Shown here: piece by piece, positions 1-5,730 of the stretch | How positions within the stretch are numbered: the first letter of the stretch is position 1 | How the letters are laid out: each line of letters opens with the position of its first letter | DNA from: RGIG9151 sp963635575 | Lineage (GTDB): Bacteria > Bacillota > Clostridia > TANB77 > RGIG9151 | Reading direction: 5' to 3' | Length of the DNA: 9,700 nucleotides | Assembly (NCBI GenBank): GCA_963635575.1 | Contig: CAVHFU010000042.1 | Location: 1-9,700, forward strand | Notes under the pieces: model-generated | Seen by the model: only the letters and a program-made list of their open reading frames with translations | Database searches by the model: none | Told to the model about the DNA's origin: nothing | Position numbers and translations under genes: made by a program

Positions 1-23
1 ATATTACCTACTGTCTTTCTCAT
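1..23 (-). CDS. Possible start of a next gene, cut by the window edge
   Basis: The stop codon TAG of the upstream ribbon-helix-helix gene is followed without a gap by an ATG at 23-21, which would begin M-R-K-T-V-G-N and run off the window. Such a stop-start junction is common for translationally coupled operon genes. There is no good Shine-Dalgarno sequence just before this ATG, and the bases AGTAGG at 11-6 could instead be the ribosome-binding site of a gene starting just outside the window. Only seven codons are visible, so no function can be given. Confidence 0.25.
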
Positions 24-692
24 CTAAATAATAATTGGCTCATTATTTAAATAATTTACATATTCTTGTTCCATACATCTTGTTGCAGTTTCAAAATCAT
101 CAATATTCTTAAAGTAGATTTTAATTATTTTATCTAATGATTCAATATATCTTGTAATAGCCTTTCCTATTTGCTCGTTAGTTCTATCCTTTTCTTGTGG
201 AGGAACGATAAACTTTCTTATAAGCTTTCCGTCCTTTATTTGTAAAAGTATTTGCTTATCCGGAAAATACTTTTCAATATATTTCTTTTCCATATTAGAC
301 CATATAATAAAGAAATTCGTTATATCATTAATTAAATTTTTATTTTGTGTTCTAAATGAAACCTTTAATTCTCCCACAACATCATTTGCATTCTTATATA
401 ATTCAATTCCATATCTAATAGTCGGATTATACTTATATCTTAATGCACTTTGGACTGCCATTGTAGAATCAGAAAGCTGAGATTTAACCTTTAATTCTCG
501 TGCCTCCTTTATTCTATCCTCTACAATATTAAAAATCTCTTTTAGCTTCTGCTCAGGTGTCACAACAGAAAAATGCTCAGCCAAAATTTGATTTATTAAA
601 TTAGACCTATTTGTATTTAACTCATAAGCCTCCTTATCTATTGCATCAACTAACTCATCTATCAGTACTAAACTATATACACTCTTTTTCAA
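24..692 (-). CDS. Unknown protein with N-terminal ribbon-helix-helix domain
   Basis: I do not recognise the family. Residues about 4-42 (VYSLVLIDELVDAIDKEAYE followed by NTNRSNLINQILAEHF) have the strand-helix-turn-helix pattern of MetJ/Arc/CopG DNA-binding proteins, including the usual R-S-x-L-I-x-x-I-L second-helix signature. The remaining 180 residues are rich in lysine, glutamate and isoleucine, look largely helical (about 45-75 and 172-215) and match nothing I know. There is no signal peptide or membrane segment. The longest frame begins at a GTG at 701, but that GTG sits inside the Shine-Dalgarno stretch GAGGTGA. A TTG at 692, eight bases after GAGG, is the better start and gives 222 residues beginning MKKSVYSL. 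The gene has its own promoter directly upstream and is separated from the preceding operon by a terminator. It may be a DNA-binding or autoregulatory protein; that role is inferred from the N-terminal domain only. Confidence 0.8.
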   Translation of the reverse strand: MKKSVYSLVLIDELVDAIDKEAYELNTNRSNLINQILAEHFSVVTPEQKLKEIFNIVEDRIKEARELKVKSQLSDSTMAVQSALRYKYNPTIRYGIELYKNANDVVGELKVSFRTQNKNLINDITNFFIIWSNMEKKYIEKYFPDKQILLQIKDGKLIRKFIVPPQEKDRTNEQIGKAITRYIESLDKIIKIYFKNIDDFETATRCMEQEYVNYLNNEPIII

Positions 693-701
693 TTCATTCA
701 C

Positions 702-705
702 CTCA
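702..705 (-). promoter_or_regulatory. Ribosome-binding site deciding a TTG start
   Basis: On the minus strand the bases read GAGG-TGAATGAA-TTG. GAGG lies eight bases before the TTG at 692 but touches the GTG at 701, so the TTG is the more likely start of the ribbon-helix-helix gene. Confidence 0.6.
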
Positions 706-711
706 AAATAT

Positions 712-739
712 ATATTACCACTTTTTAATAATTTGTCAA
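712..739 (-). promoter_or_regulatory. Sigma-70-type promoter for the ribbon-helix-helix gene
   Basis: A perfect -35 TTGACA (739-734) is followed after 16 bases by TAATAT (717-712), itself preceded by TGG, an extended -10 element. The predicted start of transcription is near 704-705, right at the GAGG Shine-Dalgarno bases, so the mRNA leader would be only about 12-14 bases. The -10 region holds the short palindrome AATATATATT, which could be an operator but is expected often in DNA this AT-rich. Confidence 0.75.
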
Positions 740-776
740 CAGTTTTATATAAATTTAATTACTATTTATTTTTAAA

Positions 777-820
777 AACAAAAAAGAAACTACAAAAAGC
801 CCATTTTTATAGTTTCTTTT
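777..820 (-). terminator. Intrinsic terminator of the ybeY-to-thioesterase operon
   Basis: Eleven bases at 782-792 (AAAAGAAACTA) are exactly complementary to 810-820. After one mismatch, five more A-T pairs (794-798 with 804-808) close a five-base GCCCA loop. Read on the minus strand the hairpin ends in a T-rich tract (TTTCTTTTTTGTTTTT). It starts just after the thioesterase stop at 832 and is nearly symmetrical. Confidence 0.85.
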
Positions 821-831
821 AGTACCATTAT

Positions 832-1242
832 TTATTCATTAACAACATTTTTTAAAAACAACTCATATAATTCGGGAGCTTTTTTCTTTATTGACGCAGG
901 TCTCCTGTTTTCATCTAATAAGCAATGTGTCGTATACCCGGTAGCTCTTAGTTCCTTTGTCTTTACGTCTCTTACCTCATACGAAAACTTATGACGAACC
1001 GCTCCGGCATCAATAAGTTTAACATCTATCTCAACAGTTTCACCATATGTCGTAGATTTCTTATATTCACACTCAGCAGACAATACTGGTACACACATTC
1101 CCTTATTCTCTATGTTCTCATATGGATATCCCCTATCTTCCATATATGCTCCTCTAGCTTCCTCAAACCATCTTATATAATTAGAATGATGAACGACTCC
1201 CATCTTATCTGTCTCATAATATTGTACTTTATGCGTATACAT
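832..1242 (-). CDS. Acyl-CoA thioesterase, hotdog fold (4HBT, YbgC/FadM type)
   Basis: Predicted to hydrolyse acyl-CoA thioesters to free acid and CoA in the cytoplasm. The N-terminus carries the family signature Y-x-x-T-D-x-x-G-V-V-H-H-x-N-Y-x-R-W-F-E-E-A-R at residues 8-30, with Asp12 at the position of the catalytic aspartate. The region V-P-V-L-S-A-E-C-E-Y-K follows as in other 4-hydroxybenzoyl-CoA-thioesterase-like proteins. At 136 residues it is full length for a single hotdog domain; relatives work as dimers or tetramers. The ATG at 1242 is preceded by AAGGA ten bases upstream, inside the end of the nucleotidyltransferase gene, whose stop lies five bases before this ATG. It is the last gene of the operon, just ahead of the terminator. 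The chain-length specificity and the reason for its place behind DNA-processing genes are not visible. Confidence 0.92.
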   Translation of the reverse strand: MYTHKVQYYETDKMGVVHHSNYIRWFEEARGAYMEDRGYPYENIENKGMCVPVLSAECEYKKSTTYGETVEIDVKLIDAGAVRHKFSYEVRDVKTKELRATGYTTHCLLDENRRPASIKKKAPELYELFLKNVVNE

Positions 1243-1247
1243 TTTAG

Positions 1248-1655
1248 TTACATCCTTTCTACCTTGGCCAAATATTCGTCTATTTTCTTAGCATCAGCGA
1301 GATGTCGCTCTCCCCCCACTTTTTCTTTCCAACGTTTAGTCTCTAATATGCTTAAAATATGGTATCCATCAATAATATCAGAATTTTTAATAACCTCATC
1401 TATATCACCAAGAAAATTTTTATCGGTATGTGTAAAACTAACTCCGTTAATATCGATATAATCGCCATTAACATTATTCGGATATTTAACACTAAGCTTG
1501 TCCCATAAAGAATCTCTAACTAGCACATCTAAATCATTATTTTTCTCTTTTAATCCTCTTAACACCATAGGTGCACTACCATAAATAACAAAATCTTCTT
1601 TTGGAATATTAAGCTCTTTTAATGCATCCATACACCTTAATTTTCTAGTATACAT
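1248..1655 (-). CDS. Small nucleotidyltransferase-fold (MNT-like) protein
   Basis: The sequence Y-G-S-A-P-M-V-L-R-G-L followed by N-D-L-D-V-L-V (G26-S27, D41, D43) is the G-S-x(n)-D-x-D signature of the polymerase-beta-type nucleotidyltransferase fold, and D65 or D68 could be the third metal ligand. The C-terminal stretch L-E-T-K-R-W-K-E-K-V-x-x-x-R-H-L-A-D-A resembles the lysine/arginine and aspartate pattern seen in AbiEii-like and related nucleotidyltransferases. Substrate and role are unknown. No HEPN or antitoxin partner adjoins it, so toxin-antitoxin function is not supported. A GTG at 1664 opens the frame, but it lies within the Shine-Dalgarno stretch AGGGAG; the ATG at 1655, eight bases downstream of GGAG, gives 135 residues and is preferred. 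It lies 14 bases after the nuclease gene and five before the thioesterase gene, clearly in the same operon. Confidence 0.75.
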   Translation of the reverse strand: MYTRKLRCMDALKELNIPKEDFVIYGSAPMVLRGLKEKNNDLDVLVRDSLWDKLSVKYPNNVNGDYIDINGVSFTHTDKNFLGDIDEVIKNSDIIDGYHILSILETKRWKEKVGGERHLADAKKIDEYLAKVERM

Positions 1656-1663
1656 TTTCTTCA

Positions 1664-1669
1664 CTCCCT
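1664..1669 (-). promoter_or_regulatory. Ribosome-binding site deciding the nucleotidyltransferase start
   Basis: The minus strand reads AGGGAG-TGAAGAAA-ATG. The purine stretch covers the in-frame GTG at 1664 and sits eight bases from the ATG at 1655, so it selects the ATG. Confidence 0.65.
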
Positions 1670-2455
1670 CTATATAACCACTTCTTCAATGTCATCAAAA
1701 TTCCAGTTTTTAAAATCAACAATCTCGTCACTTATTTCACTATTACAAAAATTAATAAATTCACAATACTTGCATTGCTTAGAAAATTCTTCTTTATCAA
1801 AAGAACTATAATCATAATTATACACTTTATTAATCAAGTCGCCAATTTTCTTTTCATCGCCTTTAAACATTTCCTCAGAATACTTTATTTCAGCAATTTT
1901 TGTTTTTCTTTCAGGACTGAAATATAACATTTTTATATTGTCGCATTCCACATCTACCTGAAATATATCTTTCATACATTTTTTTAATACAAACATATAA
2001 ACGGCTGTCTGCAACGATGTAATATATTTCTTTGCATTGGCAAGACTGGCATTAGTTTTCCAATCTAAAATTTCAATCGTTCCATTTTTTTTAATAATTA
2101 TCAAGTCGATATTCGCCTCAAGGCGCATAAATCCATCAGAAAATCTTATTGTATACTCTGGATAATATTGATTATTTTCATCAATTTTAAATTCATTTTT
2201 CAAATTTATATATGCATTGTATAATTTCTCATTATCCTTAAAACTTTCCTCATATACAGGTATTCCTTTAAAATATCTCTCTGCAAGTTTATGAAAATCA
2301 AGACCAAAATCAACTTTTTCTTGAGCCTCATCACTTTCATCCTGTTGCCATTTAACATTGTCTATATATTTCTTCTTAAATCGATATGGGCAATTCACAA
2401 AAGTAGATAAAGAGTTCTGAGTAAAATAAAAATACTTCTTTTCTTTTAGTTCCAT
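1670..2455 (-). CDS. PD-(D/E)XK nuclease, RecB/Cas4-like with putative [4Fe-4S] cysteines
   Basis: A 261-residue protein of the PDDEXK_1 type (RecB, AddB and Cas4 nuclease domains). Visible motifs in order: N-C-P-Y-R-F-K with Cys22; G-L-D-F-H-K-L-A-E with His55 and Glu59; Asp117 in A-N-I-D-L-I; I-L-D-W-K-T with Asp131 and Lys133; and Q-x-x-x-Y at 149-153. The core metal-binding and catalytic residues are therefore all present. Cys228, Cys231 and Cys237 (C-x2-C-x5-C) together with Cys22 form the one-plus-three cysteine arrangement that binds a [4Fe-4S] cluster in AddB and Cas4. Its ATG overlaps the helicase stop as TAATG, so the two proteins are probably made together in similar amounts. I infer that they act together on DNA ends, but neither is a canonical AddA or AddB: this one has no helicase-like domains, and the helicase has no nuclease domain. 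Confidence 0.88.
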   Translation of the reverse strand: MELKEKKYFYFTQNSLSTFVNCPYRFKKKYIDNVKWQQDESDEAQEKVDFGLDFHKLAERYFKGIPVYEESFKDNEKLYNAYINLKNEFKIDENNQYYPEYTIRFSDGFMRLEANIDLIIIKKNGTIEILDWKTNASLANAKKYITSLQTAVYMFVLKKCMKDIFQVDVECDNIKMLYFSPERKTKIAEIKYSEEMFKGDEKKIGDLINKVYNYDYSSFDKEEFSKQCKYCEFINFCNSEISDEIVDFKNWNFDDIEEVVI

Positions 2456-4617
2456 TAGTTCTCACCATTCCCTACCAAAAAGTTAAAATACTTGGAGGCC
2501 TTTGTTCTGTAATTATCAGTTGTAGAAATAAATAGCCTTTCTTTAGCCCTTGTAATCCCAACATATAAAAGTCTCGCTCTTTCAGCAATAAATTCGCATT
2601 TTATCTCCTTAGAAAAATCACGAGCTTCCTCGCCAAGTATTGTAGCAAAATCTCTCTTGATAAGTACACTTGGATTTCTGCAAGCTAATTTAAGAAAAAT
2701 ATACTCGTCCTTAAACTTGTCGCTAAGTAATGTTGGAAAATCCTCAGCCGTTAAACTCCCTAAAAATACATTATCCCACTCTAATCCTTTAGATTTATGA
2801 TATGTTGCAATAGCGACAACTCCCGGTTTCGACTCATACCCTTTTAACTCATATACCAAATTTGCAAAATAATTAAAAGGATTCTTTGGTTGTAAAAGTT
2901 CAAAAGCCAAATCACTTAACTTATATCTTGCATTATCCTCAGCCAAAAATTTTATTCCAGATGCAACTTTTTCAGAAATAGCCATTTCTTCACGTGAGAA
3001 CTCAAGTCTTTCTGCAATATACAACACAAGTTTTTCAGGCACTGTAAAAGGAAATGCCAAAAATTCCTTTAACTTTTCTTTTAATTCATCAAAAATCTTC
3101 CACGCAGCAGTCTTACACAATTTAGGATCAACACTTCCGCTATAATCAAAACTTGCAACAGGATAAAATAATTCCTCCACATTAACAGTTTTCAAAAAAT
3201 TTAAGAGTTCCTCTCTCCCCACAGTTTCTTCATTAATAAACAAGCTAACAACTTCTATTAGTTTCTCATTGCTCTCAGGCTTAGAAATATAGTCGATAAT
3301 TCTTCCCAATTTAATTATTGTCGCATTTCTTTCATCAGAAGAATTCTCCAAGTAATCATACTTTATCTTTTGGACCTCTAGTAATGTAATTAAATCCCTT
3401 ATTCTATATGAATCCGGAAGTAATATCGCTGTTGTCTTACTTGGGAACTCCTCAATAACTTTTTTGCATTTATCAACAATGCCCTCTAATTCATCTTCTT
3501 TTTTGGCATATTTTGCATAAAATACACCATTTCCATCAACTACCGGATTAGGAAAATCATCTTCCTTAGACACCGTTTGAATATACTGAGGTAACAATGC
3601 ATCTCTACATTCTTTTGTTGGATGACAATTTATAACATAATCCACAAAACTATTTGCTGTATCTATTATCTGCTTAGTGTTACGACTGGATTCAACGATA
3701 TGGAAAACTTTCTTGCCTTTTCCACTACAAAATTCCTTAAATAACTTCATATCACTATTAGCAAAAGTAGTCATAATAGCCTGATTACTATCTCCGACTC
3801 TTAAAAAGTTTCCCTTTTCTCCTGCAATAAGCGTTAAAATTTCTGTCTGTATTCTATTCGAATCCTGTGCCTCATCCTCGCAAACATATGTATATCTATT
3901 TCTAAACTTATTTAAAACAGCTTCATCATTTTCTAAAATATACTTTGCTTTTAAAAGCATATCCTCAAAATCAATTAACCCTTTTCTTCTTAGTTTCCTC
4001 TCATATTCTCCATAAATTCCTGCAGCGACTTTAAGTAATGACGTAGCAGGTAAAACTTTTGTTTTCTCCATTGCCTCACTTGGCGTAATACCTAAAGTCT
4101 TAAACTCAGAAATTGCATTACTAATTAATCCGCAAAAAACTCCATCCCATTTTTTAACTACTTTATCGTAGCCATTCTTCGCTAAATAGTTTTCATCCAA
4201 ATAATATACATATAGCTGCATATTTTCTTCATTTCTTTTCCATTGGGCAATTGCATCTTTAATAATCGCATTTTTCTTTGACGTTTCAATTATCTCAACT
4301 TCTGAGTTAATAAAAACCATATCCGGTTTCTCTTTTATAATTTGCAAACACAAACTATGTATAGTTGAAACATAATAATCCCTTGACGAAATTCCTCTTT
4401 TTTCCAAAGTGGTAGAAATTCTTTGCTTGAAATTATTTACAGCAGAATTCATATATGTAACAATCAAGACTTTTCCGGGCTTATTAATGCCTTCTGTTAA
4501 TACTTCGACAGCCCACTGAGTCATCGCAAAAGTTTTTCCACCACCTGGAATAGCAGGCACTCCGCAATATCCCTGTCTATAAGTCTCAACTAATTCTTTT
4601 TGTCCTTTTCTTAACAT
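2455..4617 (-). CDS. UvrD/PcrA/Rep-type superfamily 1A DNA helicase
   Basis: An ATP-driven DNA helicase expected to move 3' to 5' on single strands. The 720-residue protein carries the superfamily 1A motifs: Walker A I-P-G-G-G-K-T (23-29), Ia near 51-60, S-T-I-H-S-L (84-89), L-I-D-F-E-D-M (214-220), Walker B D-E-A-Q-D (248-252), motif III G-D-S-N-Q (275-279), motif IV S-R-N (311-313), motif V T-Y-H-K-S-K-G-L-E-W (605-614) and motif VI R-L-L-Y-V-G-I-T-R-A (682-691). All look intact. The Walker A sequence G-G-G-K-T differs slightly from the common G-T-G-K-T. The length fits PcrA/UvrD but is far below AddA, and no nuclease domain is fused at the C-terminus. The ATG at 4617 lies inside the end of ybeY, seven bases before that gene ends, with GGAG eight bases upstream. 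The stop overlaps the start of the nuclease gene. The motifs between 320 and 600 are too diverged to assign by eye. Confidence 0.93.
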   Translation of the reverse strand: MLRKGQKELVETYRQGYCGVPAIPGGGKTFAMTQWAVEVLTEGINKPGKVLIVTYMNSAVNNFKQRISTTLEKRGISSRDYYVSTIHSLCLQIIKEKPDMVFINSEVEIIETSKKNAIIKDAIAQWKRNEENMQLYVYYLDENYLAKNGYDKVVKKWDGVFCGLISNAISEFKTLGITPSEAMEKTKVLPATSLLKVAAGIYGEYERKLRRKGLIDFEDMLLKAKYILENDEAVLNKFRNRYTYVCEDEAQDSNRIQTEILTLIAGEKGNFLRVGDSNQAIMTTFANSDMKLFKEFCSGKGKKVFHIVESSRNTKQIIDTANSFVDYVINCHPTKECRDALLPQYIQTVSKEDDFPNPVVDGNGVFYAKYAKKEDELEGIVDKCKKVIEEFPSKTTAILLPDSYRIRDLITLLEVQKIKYDYLENSSDERNATIIKLGRIIDYISKPESNEKLIEVVSLFINEETVGREELLNFLKTVNVEELFYPVASFDYSGSVDPKLCKTAAWKIFDELKEKLKEFLAFPFTVPEKLVLYIAERLEFSREEMAISEKVASGIKFLAEDNARYKLSDLAFELLQPKNPFNYFANLVYELKGYESKPGVVAIATYHKSKGLEWDNVFLGSLTAEDFPTLLSDKFKDEYIFLKLACRNPSVLIKRDFATILGEEARDFSKEIKCEFIAERARLLYVGITRAKERLFISTTDNYRTKASKYFNFLVGNGEN

Positions 4618-5087
4618 TTTTCTCTCTCCAAATTAAGCTTTTTCATTATTTCTTCTTCTTTACCACGCATTATAACTTTATCACTATCCACCATATGGTC
4701 ATATCCCATAAGATGTAACATTCCGTGTGCCACCAAATAGCAAAATTCCCTCTCAAAGCTATGCTCATATTCCTTTGCTTGCTCTTCTACTTTTTCTTTA
4801 GAAATAACAATATCTCCAATATAAACAAGTTCCTCTTTCTTTTTTAATTCATTCCATTCATCCTTTTCATATCCCGGAAAAGATAAAACATCAGTTGCCC
4901 TATCTATATTTCTCTGCTCATTATTAATTTCACGAATATTTTCATTGTCTGTAACAACCACACTAAGGTCTACATCACACTTAGCTCCTTCAAGTTCAAG
5001 TGCAACCTTAGCAGTTTCTACAATCATATTCTCTAATCTTTTTTCCTCATCTATTTCCCACGAAATATCTAATTTAACATTACTCAC
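4611..5087 (-). CDS. ybeY: Endoribonuclease YbeY (16S rRNA maturation / ribosome quality control)
   Basis: YbeY is a zinc-dependent single-strand endoribonuclease involved in 16S rRNA 3'-end maturation and removal of defective ribosomes. The family signature H-G-M-L-H-L-M-G-Y-D-H (121-131) supplies the three zinc-binding histidines 121, 125 and 131. The conserved stretch R-A-T-D-V-L-S-F-P (63-71) and G-D-I-V-I-S (91-96) also match. At 158 residues it has normal length. The start is a GTG at 5087 with GAGG seven bases upstream; a nearby ATG at 5080 is out of frame. It is the first gene of the operon, downstream of a good promoter, and its last codons overlap the helicase start, which suggests coupled translation. 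In many Firmicutes ybeY neighbours phoH, dgkA or era; none of those is present here. Confidence 0.95.
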   Translation of the reverse strand: MSNVKLDISWEIDEEKRLENMIVETAKVALELEGAKCDVDLSVVVTDNENIREINNEQRNIDRATDVLSFPGYEKDEWNELKKKEELVYIGDIVISKEKVEEQAKEYEHSFEREFCYLVAHGMLHLMGYDHMVDSDKVIMRGKEEEIMKKLNLEREKC

Positions 5088-5110
5088 ACTATCGCCTCAT
5101 TTCAAAAGAA

Positions 5111-5139
5111 ATTTTAGCATATTAAACACTAATTTACAA
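5111..5139 (-). promoter_or_regulatory. Sigma-70-type promoter of the ybeY operon
   Basis: On the minus strand, TTGTAA (5139-5134) is followed after 17 bases by TAAAAT (5116-5111), which is preceded by TGC, an extended -10. Transcription would start near 5104, giving a leader of about 16 bases that carries the GAGG ribosome-binding site of ybeY. Confidence 0.7.
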
Positions 5140-5149
5140 GAAAAGAAGC

Positions 5150-5207
5150 TGTAAAAAAACTCATTTTTCATCAATGCACTGCTTATATTGATTTTAAGTT
5201 TTTTACA
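5150..5207 (-). terminator. Long AT-rich hairpin after nrdG, probable terminator
   Basis: Nine bases at 5150-5158 pair with 5199-5207. After a one-base bulge two further pairs follow, and a second stem (5170-5175 with 5187-5192) closes an 11-base loop. It starts 17 bases beyond the nrdG stop. Read on the minus strand it is an A-tract, hairpin and T-tract, as in intrinsic terminators, although the T-tract is part of the lower stem and GC content is low. It separates nrdDG from the ybeY promoter. Partial read-through cannot be excluded. Confidence 0.55.
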
Positions 5208-5223
5208 ACTCCTTATATTTCTT

Positions 5224-5718
5224 CTATTGTTCAAATAAACTAACATTATGCTCTTTTAATGACTTTTTAACATCAATTACACGTTGATTAGCAGAACCTT
5301 TCCACTTTAGGGAAGGATTTCTAACTTCATCCATATATTGACCATCAACAACAACATCAGCATAATTCATTAATTCTTTATCCTTTAAATCCTTATCGAA
5401 GGAAAATCCGGACCAAACCCATAAATCTTTTTTAGGAAACTTTGCCTTAAAAGCTTTTGCAAGTTTAGTAGTCCCCTCTATATTTTTAGGATGACAAGGC
5501 TCACCACCTAAAATTGATAATCCCTCTACATTTTCGTTATCGCATAAATTTAGTATCTTATCTAAAGTTTCATTTGTAAATTCTTTTCCGCCGTTAAAAT
5601 CATGTGTTTCCGGATTAAAACAATTCGGACAATTAAACGCACATCCTTGAGTAAAAATTGAAACTCTTACTCCGGGTCCATTCGAAATATCCATCTTCCT
5701 TATCTTGTTGTATCTCAT
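5224..5718 (-). CDS. nrdG: Anaerobic ribonucleoside-triphosphate reductase activating protein
   Basis: NrdG is the radical-SAM activase that installs the glycyl radical on NrdD under anaerobic conditions. Counting from the chosen start, the cluster motif C-x3-C-x2-C (Cys26, Cys30, Cys33, within T-Q-G-C-A-F-N-C-P-N-C) binds the [4Fe-4S] cluster, and G-G-E-P (71-74) is the usual S-adenosylmethionine-binding motif. The N-terminal M-D-I-S-N-G-P-G-V-R-V-S-I-F is typical of NrdG. The protein has 164 residues, normal for the family. An ATG at 5724 also opens the frame, but GAGG is only two bases before it and eight bases before the ATG at 5718, so the latter is preferred. The ribosome-binding site overlaps the nrdD stop codon, and nrdD lies immediately upstream, so both come from one mRNA. 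Confidence 0.95.
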   Translation of the reverse strand: MRYNKIRKMDISNGPGVRVSIFTQGCAFNCPNCFNPETHDFNGGKEFTNETLDKILNLCDNENVEGLSILGGEPCHPKNIEGTTKLAKAFKAKFPKKDLWVWSGFSFDKDLKDKELMNYADVVVDGQYMDEVRNPSLKWKGSANQRVIDVKKSLKEHNVSLFEQ

Positions 5719-5726
5719 AGCCATAT

Positions 5727-5730
5727 CCTC
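5727..5730 (-). promoter_or_regulatory. nrdG ribosome-binding site overlapping the nrdD stop
   Basis: The minus strand reads TAGAGGATATGGCTATG: the nrdD stop TAG shares its G with GAGG. Spacing is two bases to the first ATG and eight to the second, which favours the second as the nrdG start. Confidence 0.6.

Noticed and set aside
991..1461. Plus-strand open frame of 156 codons
   Set aside because: It lies antisense across the thioesterase and nucleotidyltransferase genes, both supported by motifs, and its translation looks like no protein family.
1248..1655. MNT/HEPN or AbiE-type toxin-antitoxin pair
   Set aside because: No HEPN-like or AbiEi-like partner adjoins; neighbours are a nuclease and a thioesterase in one operon.
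2455..4617. Gabija-like or AddA identity for the helicase
   Set aside because: No OLD-type (TOPRIM) nuclease partner is present, and the protein is far shorter than AddA and lacks a C-terminal nuclease domain.
4945..5154. Plus-strand open frame of 69 codons
   Set aside because: Antisense shadow of ybeY with low-complexity serine/leucine content and no support.
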